The position numbers were made by a program, and so were the translations under genes. 64,000 bases of DNA from Cenococcum geophilum 1.58 (Eukaryota > Ascomycota > Dothideomycetes > Gloniales > Gloniaceae), in assembly GCA_001692895.1 (NCBI GenBank), contig KV748191.1, forward strand, positions 1,674,001 to 1,738,000, in the 5' to 3' direction. The notes under the pieces are model-generated. The model was not told where the DNA came from. It made no database searches and saw only the letters and a program-made list of their open reading frames with translations. Each line of letters opens with the position of its first letter. The stretch's first letter is position 1. Below, in pieces: positions 22,701-35,300 of this stretch.

Positions 22701-23167
22701 AACTTTATATACCTATTAACGATTACTAGAATAGCGTTAGCAACCTCTTTAGTTCTTATCTTAGTAGGGGGTAAGCCTATAATAAAATCTATTATTAATT
22801 CTAATATAGGTCCCTGCGGAATAGGAAGTACTAATAACTCGCCATATAGGCGATGCCTGGATATCTATATCCTTTAGCACGTATTACACCTTAATATATA
22901 GTCCTTAACCTCTTTAGATATTCCGTCCTAAAAGTATTTCCTTTAAACAGCCTTAAGGGTTTTATTAGCACCATAGTAACCCCTAAAAGGGTTATTATAG
23001 AAGACCTTTAGAATTTCATCTTAAATTACTTAGTCCTTTGGGATATATATAGCACCCTTAAAGCGTAATAAACCCTTTTAGTCTTACTACTATAGCTTCT
23101 TAGTAACTCCGGCTAAGTTAGTCTCTACTATATCTTTCTACCTCTCCCTAAAGGTAAAGGCGTCCCT
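19791..23167 (-). pseudogene. D pol 3' half (RNase H end/integrase) remnant
   Basis: The minus-strand coding region continues the RT/RNase H half found at 41223-44855; position within the element places integrase here. Decay is heavy, with TAA/TAG throughout. Small plus-strand frames at 20445-20636 and 22584-22877 and a minus frame at 21355-21561 are fragments or shadows. I cannot point to an intact integrase motif. Confidence 0.65.
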
Positions 23168-23181
23168 TTATTAAGCTTAAA
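23168..23181. repeat. LINE target-site duplication, left copy
   Basis: TTATTAAGCTTAAA, 14 bp, repeated at 41209-41222 after the (ATT)n tail. It brackets the LINE inserted in element D. Confidence 0.8.
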
Positions 23182-23399
23182 ATACTAAATAACATACCTA
23201 GGAGCTCTTGCTGCACCCAGCCCAAAAAGACCAAAAACAACCAAAAGAACCCTAAAAAACACCCAGAGAATCCCCCCGAGATGCATGCATCGTAGGGGAG
23301 ACACACGTCAAACGACGGTGGTTCGCACTCGCGCGCGCCCACTAGAACCACACCTAGCAATAGCCCTCCACAACAAGAACGGGCAAATACTACACCACA

Positions 23400-24560
23400 A
23401 AACGGAAAGACCTCTATTAAGAAGGTATCTAATAAAATATAAAGCCTATTAGACGCGTCTAGTATCCGTAGTTATAGGGAAGTAACTATTAGCTATAACA
23501 AACTAATATAGCTAGTAGAATGGCTCCGCTAATCTAGCGTACCTTAGGCGCCCCTCTAGCAAACCCTTAACTAAATCCTCCAACGGCTAAGTAAAATTAA
23601 AAATAAATAAAACCCCTTTCTACCGGCAAACCGCACCTAGGCCGCCGTAGCTGCGCCTCTATAGCATAGGGAGCCTACCCCCCTAAAGATAATATCCGGA
23701 TATATAATTATAATATAACCAAATATAGAGAAAGCAGAGGGGCTTAGGGGACAATTAGAAACAGAAGTCCTTATAGAAATTTATAAAGAGGTCTATAACG
23801 CCGTTATAGTCCAATACCTTAGGAGCGGAGATATTAGAGTCACCCTAAGGGACTAATAGGTAAAGGAATGAGCTATAAGGGCAGGGGATAGGCTAGGAGA
23901 ACGTATTGGCATAAAAGTGCTCTGTAAAGATTACCCAGTTAAAGTCCTAGCGGTTCCCCTAAGCCTTAGGGTAGAAAAGGGACGCTAGGTGGATGATACG
24001 GCAATTATATATAAAATAGTAAAATAAACGGAACGCCTTATACTAGGACTTAAGATCACCTAAATCTAATGGCTTTAATAGGAAAATATAAACTAAGTAT
24101 ATAATAAGAACAATAAAAAAATATAAGGGTTGCTAGAGACTCGCTAGGGAGATACCGGTTAAACGCATAGCTCCCTTATTGTTAGCATACATATACTAGG
24201 AATGCAAAAACTTTTTATCTAAAAAGGTATTATTATAAATAGCCTTATATACGACGCAAGGCTTTATAACTATAAACTTTACCTAAAATAATGCTACCGC
24301 TGTATATAATGGGGATATACCTAATCTACATACGCAGTACAGGTGTGCTGCGGCTACTGTGCAGGCCCCTATAATATAAGAAACTGCTTAAATTAAGACT
24401 AAATAAAATGCGTAAACTGCCACTAAAGCATATATAAGGCGTGGGAGAGAGGAGACTGCATTAAATATAGGAGATGGAAGGTAAGGGCTTAATAGCTACG
24501 GGAATAACTGCACGCTAGGTTATATAAATAGAAATAACAGGCAATAAGCTAGGGGGGCGT
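23400..24560 (+). pseudogene. LINE ORF1 (gag-like, zinc knuckle) remnant
   Basis: The frame over 24290-24430 reads CYRC followed by spaced Cys/His residues, then GYCAGP...NC and CVNC. This is the multiple CCHC layout of Tad/I-clade LINE ORF1 proteins that bind nucleic acid. Upstream it is largely open apart from TAA/TAG replacing Gln/Trp codons. ORF1 limits are approximate. Confidence 0.75.
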
Positions 24561-25389
24561 AGGTGCCTTTTTAGTATTTCCTACCTTTAATACTAGGGGG
24601 CTAGGCCAGCTATCCTAAGCCTTAACGGGCTAGAAACGTTGCCGCGTAATATTACTAGACTATATAGGGATATAAGGGTCATAGGGGATATAAGGGAGAG
24701 GACGCCCTATAGGAAGACCATTATAGACAGCTATAGTAAGCTCAAGACCAGGATAATTAAGAATTAGACTTAACGCGGCAAATATAATATTTACAGCCGA
24801 CTCTTAAAGGGCATATAGCCAACTAGTAAGAATAGGGGAGGAACTAAAGATAATAATAGATTTAGATATAGAAGCGCTATTAGGAATACAAAACACGGGA
24901 ATAGAAAGCTCTATATAAAATAAGTAGTAACTAGGATGTAGATATAAGAGATAAAAGCTCTAAATATCCTAGAGAAAGTAGAAATAGAGGAAGTAAGAAA
25001 TAAAGGAGAGGCGAAGGACCCCCGCCGGGGGTCCGCCACCTATCCATTATACAGTACAACTGCGGTAACACAAACCACCGTCTTGCAAGGCCCTTGCTAG
25101 ACAGCTTAGACCTAAAGAAATACTATATCCTTGCTATATAAGAGCTATATTACAATGCCTATATATAATTAATATACTACCCCTAAGGATTCCAGCTCCT
25201 ATATAAACCAAAAGCAGCCATATACGTATGCTTTATAATTAGCAAGGCTATTAGCCTATCCTTATAGTTATAGCAGGCAGTTAACCTAGATATTATAGTT
25301 ATAACAATTTAGATATATAGGGGACCGGTTTAGATTATTAATGTATATAACCCTAGGGTTAAAGGGGTCCTATAAATAGAGAATATTAT

Positions 25390-25596
25390 TATTAGTCACA
25401 CAGGGTGACTTACCAATAACGACTACTCAAGTAGGTTATAGTGATGTTGGTTAATAAAGCTTTTTAATTAGAATAAGGAAGGGCGAGGAGCCTAAGGCTC
25501 CTCGCCACGCTAGTGCCGCGGCAACACGTAATGGCAACTTGCCATCACGTGACGGCAGTTTGCCGTACGTGACGGCAAATTGCCTTATTCCCAACA
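25390..25596 (-). repeat. 3' LTR of Copia-1 (207 bp) with a strong hairpin
   Basis: It differs from 37640-37846 at about 14 positions, all transitions. Both copies keep the perfect inverted repeat GCGAGGAGCC / GGCTCCTCGC around TAA, and repeated GGCAA.TTGCC palindromes. Confidence 0.92.
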
Positions 25597-25984
25597 CTGG
25601 CAACTCTTCTTTTGTAGTTGCCCTCTATATATAAATACTGCTTAACTATTATAACAAATATAGATCCTCCTTACTTACTATTGCCATTATAATATAAGTC
25701 TCGCTGTTCTAAAATTTGCCTTTTAGCACGTAGTGCTTTCTTACTAAGGAGTCGTGGGTAGATATTGTATTAGGGCCGTTAGGGCCGCTAAGGCGCTAGC
25801 TATAAGCGAGCTAATAGCGATTTTCTATACTGGGTATGGAAAATCCTAATTAGCTAGTTAAAATTAGGGTCTATAAAGTATTATGCTCTTACTTCCTTTT
25901 AACCTAACCTTTAACTTATATGCGTAAAGTATTTATATTAACAAACGTTTCTAGAGCCTTATTTAGGTTTACCTTTATTATTAT
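25597..25984 (-). other. Copia-1 3' untranslated region
   Basis: A non-coding stretch between the Copia-1 3' LTR and the nested Gypsy E. It carries a ~70-bp palindromic module (about 25791-25855) that recurs inverted in the Copia-2 LTR (59095-59160). Confidence 0.65.
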
Positions 25985-25989
25985 ATTTA

Positions 25990-26181
25990 TGTCACGGGAC
26001 GGGGTAGTGGCTACAAGACGTATGTATTTGAGGAGTCTACAAGACGTTGCGCGATCAATCGTAAGGGTCGAGGGCGTAAGGAGGTGATATACCTACGCGT
26101 AGCTGACATAAGCTGTACGCGAGGTATACGCGAGAGCACGGGGCTCTCCTATGGAGGCCCCTGCGGTGGGGTTCCGTAACA
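25990..26181 (-). repeat. 3' LTR of Gypsy E (192 bp)
   Basis: It differs from 32142-32333 at about 11 positions. All are C/T or G/A transitions, nine of them at CpA/TpG and two at CpG. Confidence 0.94.
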
Positions 26182-29100
26182 CTACCCCCCCTCCTATAGA
26201 GGCGGAGCTCCGGTAACGCTGTGGTTACTATATATATATAAAAGGGACACTTAGGGTATAAAAAAGAAGAAAGGGGGGTATTGCTAAAGGCTTAAAACAA
26301 CGTTATGTAATAAGGCTTGGCATCTGAGAATCCAACCAATTAGACAACTTTGACCGCCGGTTAAAGTTCCTAGACATCTTAACGATATTCCGGTCACGTG
26401 ATCGCACTTTACTATAATCTAACGGCAATCTAATAGTAATTTGCCCCTACGTGGTAATATATAACGGTTTAACTCTATAAGGGCTCCTATAGAGGATTAG
26501 GTATAAAATCTCTACTTAGGCCCAGTTTCTGTAGGTTCGCGTAATAAAAGTCGCTAATTAAATCCTTTACATTTTCGAAGTCTTCCTATAGTTGCCATTC
26601 TGGCTAATCTATGTCGAATCCTATGTATATAGCTCTATAGTAGAGCCGTTGTCCTCTGCCTTTGCTAAAGTATTTAGAGTCGATAATTCGTTTAATGGTC
26701 CACTCCTCATGGTTCTCGTCTTCGTTCTCGTCTCGGATTAGTACTAGTAGGGGTTTAGGCTGTATCTGCCCTGGTAAGGGGTTAGGCTAGTAAAGGTATA
26801 GTAGCTATAGGTAAAATACAGGCTATATCCCGCGGGTGGCTAGGGTAGGTAGGAGCTCTAGCTTATATACGGCTCCCCTATTAATAACTCGTTTAATTAG
26901 GTAGAGGCCGAGGTTCTTATAATCGAGTGACTTTATAGGCCTCTGCGTAGAGATATTGCGTATATCTAGCTATACCTAGTCGCCAACACGCATCTCCGGT
27001 GGTGGTGTTCTATAACGGTCAGCAAAGTAGGCCTGCTTTACTTAAGCCCAGGCCATTTCTCCCTTGCAGTAGTTAAGTAGATTTTTTATACGGTCTACAT
27101 ACTAGTCAGTAAGTAGCATCTTAAGGCGTTTTCCATATAGCAGTTTCTTATTAATAGGTTCTAGTAGTTCTATGCCGGATTAGGGGTAATATCCCTTATT
27201 CGCGAAGAACGGGGTAAGTCCTATAGTAGTTAAGACGTAGTTATTCGCTGTAAATTTACCTAGTAGGAGGTAATCCACCCAGTCATCTTAACTATAGGCG
27301 ACTATTTATCGTAGGTACGCTTTTATACTAGCATTAGCGTTTTCCAGTTACCTAGTAGTTTCGTAGTAGAAGGATATAGATATCTTAACAGAGATACTAA
27401 GGCATTAGCAGATTTATCTCTATATATTAAAGCCGAACTATATACCTCAGTCGGACATAATCGAGTTAGGTAACCCATGTAATTGGTAAATTTCGCAAAG
27501 GAAGGCGTCAGTGACGTTACTAACGGCTACGCCTTCGGTTAGGACGTAGTGGCGCTCTTTTATAAGTCGGTATATTATTATAAGGATGTTCTTATAGGTA
27601 CGGCCATATTGCTTATAGGGTAGTAGGTTAACAATAAAATCTATAGCAATATCTACCCATTGTCGTATAGGTACTAGTAGAGGGTGCAGTAGTCCTTGGT
27701 ACTTTATATTAAAGGCCTTAGCGCGCTTATAACTATAACAGGCGCCTATAAAGCGTTTAACTAAGTCTATTATTTTAGGCCAGAAGTAGTATTAGCTAAG
27801 AAGCTTATAGGTTCCTTTTCTGCCTGGGTAGCCGCTTAATCGGAGGTCATGGGCCATTTAGATTAGTTGCCGTTATAGATTTTTTAAGTTAGGGATAAAT
27901 AGACGGCCTTTATAATAGAGCCTATTCTCTTTTACTTTTAAGGCTGCTATATTAATCTAGCCTAAGCTTTAGAGTTTAGTCGGTAGCGTACGGGCGCTAG
28001 CGGTCTTTACGGCAATAAGTTAATATAGTAATAGGTCAATAGAGGTATTATATACCGTAGTAATAAGCTCGTTAATTTCGAGAGGTAATTCTAGTTCTAT
28101 AGTGTGGAGCTAAGGTATAGTTGGCTCTATTATAGGTAGCATACCTAGGGCCAAATTCCGTACTTTTAGGATCGTTTATTGTTGGAACTGGTTACAGGGG
28201 TTATCTTTAGACTAAGGAAGATCTTATAAGCGGCGTGTTAGGCTATTAGGCTTAGTACCTTATACTCCTAGCCTATATACAATTTTAAAGTTAAAACTAG
28301 AGAGGAACTCGTTCTAGCGTGCTTAGCGTCAGTTTAGCTGTTTTATAGTTATAAAGTACTTAAAATTGCGATAATCCGTAAGGACTTTAGTTAGCTAGTT
28401 AGGTTTTACTAAGGAGAGTTCTAGTCAGAATTCCTCAAACGCTTATACAATCGCGAGAAGTTCCTTATTATAGATCTCGTAGTTATATTCTTATAGTATA
28501 AGCTTAGATAAATAAAATACGACTAAGTGGAGGAGACTGTCGTCACCTATCTAGGAGAGAACGCCTGCGTTAACGTAGTCTAAGGAGTTAGTCTTAAGAT
28601 AGAGTTATCGTCCTAGTATAAAGTAAGCTAGGATAGGTACTTTAGTAAAAGCATCTTTAAGGTCTTAGAACGCCTTCTCGCATTTAGGCATCCAGATAAA
28701 ACGTAAATATATTTTTCTTCCTTTCACGGAAAGGCCCTTCGTTCGCATTATTGCTATAAATAGTACTATAATACCCAAGAAGTTATATATAAATTTTTAA
28801 TAGAAGTTAGCAAAACCAAGGAAAGCTTGTACGTCTTTAATGCAGTTAAGGGTTTACTATTCGGTAATTATACGTACCTTCTTAGGGTCCATACGGACAC
28901 CCTTAGTAGTAACGATTAGTCTAAGGTATTTTACTTTTATAACTAAGAATTCGCACTTCTTTAAATTAATATAAAGTCCTATATCCCTAAGGCGCTATAG
29001 GACCTTTCAAACGTGCTCGGTATACTTAGAAGGGTTATTACTATAAATAAGTATATCATCCAGGTACGCAGAGCAGAAGTTATTAAGGTAGTCCCATAAG

Positions 29101-32100
29101 GCGTTATTAATATAGCTTTAGAAGCTGCCTGGGCCGTTACATACGCTAAAGGGTATAATAGTATATTCGAATTGGCCAAAGCGCAATACAAATGCGGTTT
29201 TCCATTCATCACCTTCTTGTATTCGGAGGCGGTTAAAGGCAGCAATAATATTGAGCTTAATATAGATTTTAGCTTAGCTAAGCCGCTTAAGAGTCTCACG
29301 TATAAGTGGTATAGGGTATTAGTTCTTAATCGTAATAGCGTTAAATCCTCTATAGTTAACGCAGAATTAAATACCTCCTCCTAGCTTCTTAGCAAGGAGG
29401 ATAGGGGCGGCTGCTAGGGACATACTAGGGCGAATAAACCCTTTATTAAGGTGTTCGTTAATATACTTTTTAACAACTAGAAGTTCATCTTTTAATATTA
29501 GGTAGGGTCTCTTATAGGGTAGCGTTTTTCCTTGTTTAATATTAATAGCATAGTCATTAGGTTAATATAGGGGGAGTATATCTACGCTCTTTTATAAGCA
29601 CACGTTAATAAAGTTATAGTACCTCTTAGGGAGGAGCTTATAGAGTTCCTTATTAGTAAGTCCTTTTTTAAGCTTTATAAACTTCTTAAAGTCTAAAGGT
29701 AAAAGTCCATAGAGTTTTGCGGGGGCATCGTTTTCTAAGAGGTCGACTATATCTATCCTATTACTATAGAGGACGTAGTCCTATTCTTTATTAAGCTTAT
29801 ATAGTCGTGATCGGGAGGCTACGGTAACGGTTTAGCCTTTCCTACGTGCTATACGGTAAAAGGCCGCGGCACTTATATAGTGGTAGTTAGTCGTAGGTAG
29901 GGTAATAAGGGGTTCCTTAGGTTGGTATCCTAGGGAGTAGATAGAGGCGGCTAGGCTATATCCTAGGCAGGTCTCTCTATAGTATTTAGAGTTAAAGGTT
30001 ACTTCTCTCTTTTTCCAGTTAATGGCGGGGTTATATTATTCGAGCTAGTTTATTTTAAGGATAATAGGGTAGTTAGCAAGTAGTATAATATAGGCCCAGA
30101 GTTCTTCCTGGTGCCTATTTATGTCTAGATAGAGTTATACTATATAGGTAATCTTCTATACGGTATAACTACCATCGGCGAGTTATAGGGCGCGGGCTTT
30201 AGTAAGGGGTAAGGTAGGTAGGTTATAAGTGCACATAAATTAGGTATCTATAAATTTATTAGTAGCTCCGCAATTAATTATAAAACGGCTTTTATATTAT
30301 TTTTTAGCAGTAGTTCCTATTATAGGTAAAACTATCTATTTCTGTCTATTTATCTTTACTAAGTTATCTATTAAGTAGGCCGATATATAGATCCCCTTAT
30401 TGTTAGGGCGTCCTAACCTGCGACTTAGGGCTAGGACTTGGCGTTTTCCGTTTCCGTATCTAACTCTACTGCTATTACTGCGTCTTTGTCTTATACGGTA
30501 GTAATATATAGCAACATATTTAGTATTCGAGGTACTAGGTTAGGTATTAGGCAGCAGCTACTAAACCTAGCTATTAGGCAGTTTAGGCTATAGCTATAAT
30601 AGCCTTCTTAACAACATCTATAGCAACGCTTTAGCTTTCGGAGTAGCTCGCATTCTCCATCTAGTAGCTTCTGCGGGAAGGTTAGTATAGAAAGGTCGAT
30701 ATTAGGACTAGTAGTATTACTTAGGGTAGTAGGCGTTAGTAGTTTAGTAGGTCCGGAGGGCTTCTATAGGGAGGTCTTTGGGTAGGGGTTTACAATAGCA
30801 ATCTAATTTAGTCGTTATTTAATCTTCCGTATAGCTGCTACCATATTATAAACATTATTGTAGTTGTGGCTGGCGGCTGCGTAACTAAGGCGATAAGTAA
30901 CTTTTTTAAGGAGATCTTCTTAGTCTTTAGTATCGTCTTAGGCGAGGGCTCCGGTGTATTCCTAGAATTTAATATAGAACTCGTCGAATAATTCAGTAGG
31001 GCTTATTTTTAGGGTATATAGTTTAGCTTAGTTAGTAGCCAGTAGGTTATAGTCGCGGTATATTAAGTTAAAATTATTAAGGACTTTTTAGTGGGACTGC
31101 CACTTCTAGGGGCTATTAGTCTCCCATTAAGCGAAGAGTCTATTAAATAGTATACCCTTTATTCGCCTAATAATATAGCCAATCTTAGTATCTTCCGTAG
31201 GAAAAAGGCAGGCGCTCTAAGTTAGTTTCTTACGGATTTACATCTTCTAGTAGCTGTATTCTTTACGGTCTCCCTAAAAAACTAGGGGATTAAGGTAACA
31301 TGCATTAGACCCTATGGTAGCAGCTTAGGTTTAGTTATTATAGCTTTTATTATCACTTTAGTAGGGGTTTCCGTTAGGTAAGGCTGCTTAGTACTAACCC
31401 TCCGTTAAGCGTTAAGTAGGTAAAGTTGCCGGGGGCATAGAGACTTAAGTGGCGTTATATGCAGTAGAGAGGTATTTAGCGTTATTACGAATATACTTAT
31501 TAAGCTAAGATTATAGGTATTTAATTATGCCTTCTCTTTTAGTAACTATAGCAATAAGTGCAATCTTAGCCTTCTTTAACTATTGGACGTTGTGTTTAGA
31601 CATATAAAGGTCGTCTTTGGTTTCTTAACGCGTGTTATTAGCGAGCGCCTTATAAGCTTATAGGTCTTAGATGATATCACAATCTTAGGCAGTACGCATC
31701 TTAGCTTATGTAAGCTTTAGGTAGTAGTTCTATAGAAGGCGGTAGTATTTATCAGGTTCTCATGCTACCATTTTTACGAACGTCTTAGCGTCTCATATTT
31801 CGATTTTAATAGGTAGTAGCCCTTCCGCTTGCTTATCCGTAGTTATATAGTTAATAAAAGATAAGATATTATTAGTGTCCATCTCCTTAGGGGTTAAGGC
31901 TAGGGCTAATAAATCAAATTCTCCTGGGATTAATTGGCGTCGTAGGTTAAGTGTAGGTATTAGATTGTTCTTTGGGTTTAACATAGTAGCTAGTAAGAAA
32001 TATCGTCTTACTATTATGGGTTCCTTGGAAGTATAAAGTAAGGTAACTTATAGGCACGCTATTTCTGGCAGCGCCTATAGTATTGCAAAGACGTAGAATT

Positions 32101-32141
32101 GGTTATAGGCTAGGTATTGGTAGTAAAAAGGCGCAACGTAA
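26182..32141 (-). pseudogene. Gypsy E gag-pol remnant
   Basis: The minus strand runs from the gag start (MLNPKNN, 31984, open for 63 codons) through protease and RT to integrase. RT can be read from LNNFCSAYLDDILIYSNN (29040-29100) to the segment GLYINLKKCEFLV (about 28950-28990) and on to ALKDAF-like RNase H (about 28650). The two catalytic Asp residues are present, but stops lie nearby, so no protein longer than ~100 residues is possible. The open frame at complement 28979-29299 is a different frame and a shadow. Confidence 0.85.
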
Positions 32142-32333
32142 TGTCACGGGACGGGGCAGTGGCTATAAGACGTATGTATTTGAGGAGTCTATAAGACGTT
32201 ACGCGATCGATCGTAAGGGTCGAGGGCGTAAGGAGGTGATATACCTACGCGTAGCTGATATAAGCTATACGCGAGGTGTACGCGAGAGCACGGGGCTCTC
32301 CTATGGAGGCCCCTGTGGTAGGGTTCCGTGACA
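32142..32333 (-). repeat. 5' LTR of Gypsy E (192 bp)
   Basis: Intact TG...CA ends (TGTCACGG, CCGTGACA). The plus-strand open frame 32083-32331 lies almost entirely inside this LTR and is not a gene. Confidence 0.94.
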
Positions 32334-32338
32334 ATTTA

Positions 32339-35300
32339 CTAGGTTATCTTAACCATTAATCTATTAAATCTTAAAGAGTTTTTACCGTTTATAGGATTAA
32401 TAAAGTGCCATAATATTAATTATAAGGCGCTTCTCCTTTATAGTACTAAGCTTAACTAAGCACTTATAGAGGGAGTATAAGTTAGTATATACGATTATAG
32501 GGATAACAGGAAGTTCGAGTTGATCTATAATTATCTTTAGGGTAGTTCCAATTGCAATTGCTATATTAACTCCGCTAACCATTCTATATATCTCTAACGC
32601 TAGAACGCTTTAAGTAACGCACTTACTCTTAGTTAAGCTCTAATAGATAAGATTACTATAGATCATAAAGTTATTCTCTCTAGTAGATTTATTTGCGATA
32701 ATAATCTTATATCCTAGCTAGGAGCTAAAATCTTTATTGTTTATAAACGATCTATTAACAAATATAAAGAGCTTAGCGGTGGGAAGATTAATAGGCATAT
32801 AAAGTAGTCCCCGGTTAAAATAGTTCATTTACTAAAAGAGACGCTTATTTAGGGTAAGGACGTCATTCTTAGTTAGTTCCTGGTGTTAAGCGGCAATAGA
32901 GAGATTAAATAAAGCCTTAGGTTAATAGATAGAAGCGATATAAGCTCTATAAGCGCGTTACTCTATATATCCTTGTTTTAGAGAATTAACGTTAATAATG
33001 TTAATCTTCTTACCTTAACCCTTCTGGCATAAAGCAATGGAATCCTTATTTAGGGAGAAGACACGTCCATTAAAGAGTAATAGTGTTATTAAATTAAGCT
33101 TTTCCTTTAGCTTTGCTATAAGATTTGCCTTTACTAGCTCGTCTTCTTTAAGAGCTAAGAATTGGTTATCTCCTAAGATAATTATATCATTAGTTTATAT
33201 ACCGACAATTCTAAATAGAGTTCCTATAGTTATAATAAGGAAGCATAGATTAAATATAGAAGTAGTTATTAAAAGCTTCTCTTTATAGTGCTTACTATAG
33301 GTAGCCCACTAGTGAGTTTCTGCCTCTGCGATTCTATATAATGGCTTAAGTATAACTATAATTATATCTTCAGAGTATTGGTGGCGAATTTACTCTAGAA
33401 GGTATGCTAATATTAAGCGCTAAAGGTGCGTCTCTAATTAGGTGTAGGCCTAAGTAATATCTTATAGATAGACTGCCATTCTATTCTTTATTAGGGAGGG
33501 AGCTAGTATAATAATAACTTACTAACTAGCTTGTTAAATCGTGGGAGATTATATAAGAATTACCTCCTTACTATTATTATTATAGCCTTAGATAACAAGC
33601 CTTGATTTCTTAAATAGGGCGTTAGTAGCTTTACCTTTAATCTCATTAACTATTCTTAACTTAAAGATGCGAACTTTATTGAACTTAGTAGGGTTATACT
33701 TTTTAAATTTAAAGACCCCTCTTATAATGAGACTATTGATCTCCTACTTGTCGGATGCTTGAAAAGGAGCTCCTAGAGTTATAATGCGACCTTCCTTTTA
33801 GAGCTATTTTACAAGTTTAAAGTTAGCCTTCTCCTTAGCTGTTATAAAGGCCATTAATAGCTTAACTCTATTCTTAATGGCGGCAATAAATTACTCTTTA
33901 AAATTAATAAGATGTTAGCAATTTCGTAATCCCTTTAGGCGACCTCTACCGCGTCATAGTTGCGGCGTATCTACTATAATTATATTAGGATTATAGTTGC
34001 CTTCTAGAGCACGTTAATTATAGCTCTCCTCTAGGGTATCTTTTATAGTATCCTATAAAGGCTCGGAACTGTTATCTTTATAGTAAGGCTTAATAACAGT
34101 TAAACGGAATTAAGTGGGTTTGTAAGGCATCTAAATAGTATAAGTTTAACTATTAATTATAATAAGTTAATATGGGCCTAACTATCCTCCCTTTTTACGC
34201 CATATGCGTACCTTAGACTAAAGTGGCAGATCAAGTGTAGTTAAGGTATTTAGGCCATTTCTTATTCCTAGTGCGTTATTGACCTAGCGTATAGCGTAGA
34301 GACGTTATACCTCCTTCATTGCCTTGCGAATAGCCTTAGCTCGTTATACAACGAAGGGAGATAGTAGAGAATTGTTAGTTATTTAAGGGTAGGCGCTAAA
34401 GACTAGTAACGTAGGTACAAGTCTATCTAGGCTAGCGGAATTGTTAATAGCTTTAATAGCCATTTATAAGGTAAGTTCTTCGCTAGCGTCCTCTAGTTCT
34501 AAAGAAATAATCTTATATACGCGGCGTAATAGCGCGTAATATTATTCTACTTTTCTAATACTATTATATGCCTTAATAGGGACTTCCTTAACCTTAATTG
34601 CCATTGCCTTTATCTATTATTAAAACTCTATAAATAAGAAGTTCTTTCTTACGTTATAGACGATTTAATTAGGGGGTCCTAGGTAGACATTAATCCAGCA
34701 TAATTAAAGGGTATCTTATGCGTTCCTAGCTAACATATCCTTTAAAAATCGTGCGGCTTAAAAGGAGGTTAAGAAGTTAATAACTTAGAGTACTGGCTTA
34801 CCGCTAAGATATATAACGTTAACGATAATATAGAAGTTAAAGTTGTAGTTATTTTTAAGGGTAAACTTAAATCGGCTAAGGGACTTCTAGTTTATTTAGC
34901 ATTAATAGTAGTACTTTATAAGATGCTTAATTGCCTTAACCTTAACTTTATAGCCTACCCGCTAAAGAACCCTAAGTAATTAGTGAACGGATAGGTGGCC
35001 AAAACAACGGTATAGTTAACGTAACTTTAACTTAGTTAAATGGCTCTAAGCAATACTCTTTTCTAGTTAATAAAGGAGTAACTAGGGGTAACCCTACTTG
35101 CGTATAACGGGCACCTAATTATTTCCCTAAATAAGTATATTTTTAAGGTTATTAAGCTTAACGCCTAATTTATCTATATCTCTAATATAAAATAGAAACG
35201 GGGTGTTTATAGGAACGACGTAAAAGGTAATATACCCTAAGGGGGTTTGGACCCTAATTGTGCTAATAGAGATTATAGTACCCTTGCTAAAACAAATTAT

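Larger units (their letters stand above)
25990..32333 (-). mobile_element. Gypsy LTR retrotransposon E, minus strand, innermost element
   Basis: Two 192-bp LTRs (25990-26181 and 32142-32333), TGTCACGG ... CCGTGACA, are flanked by the exact duplication ATTTA (25985-25989 and 32334-32338). A minus-strand polypurine tract with seven G (26184-26191) adjoins the 3' LTR. The gag start MLNPKNNLIP is at 31984. RT retains the catalytic motif YLDDIL at 29049-29066. It is the least decayed element in the nest, though still stop-ridden. Confidence 0.94.

Noticed and set aside
28979-29384. Overlapping plus and minus frames of 70-106 codons in Gypsy E
   Set aside because: The RT motif YLDDIL is read in a different minus-strand frame; these are shadows.
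32083-32331. 82-codon plus-strand frame
   Set aside because: Almost wholly inside the Gypsy E 5' LTR and antisense to the element.
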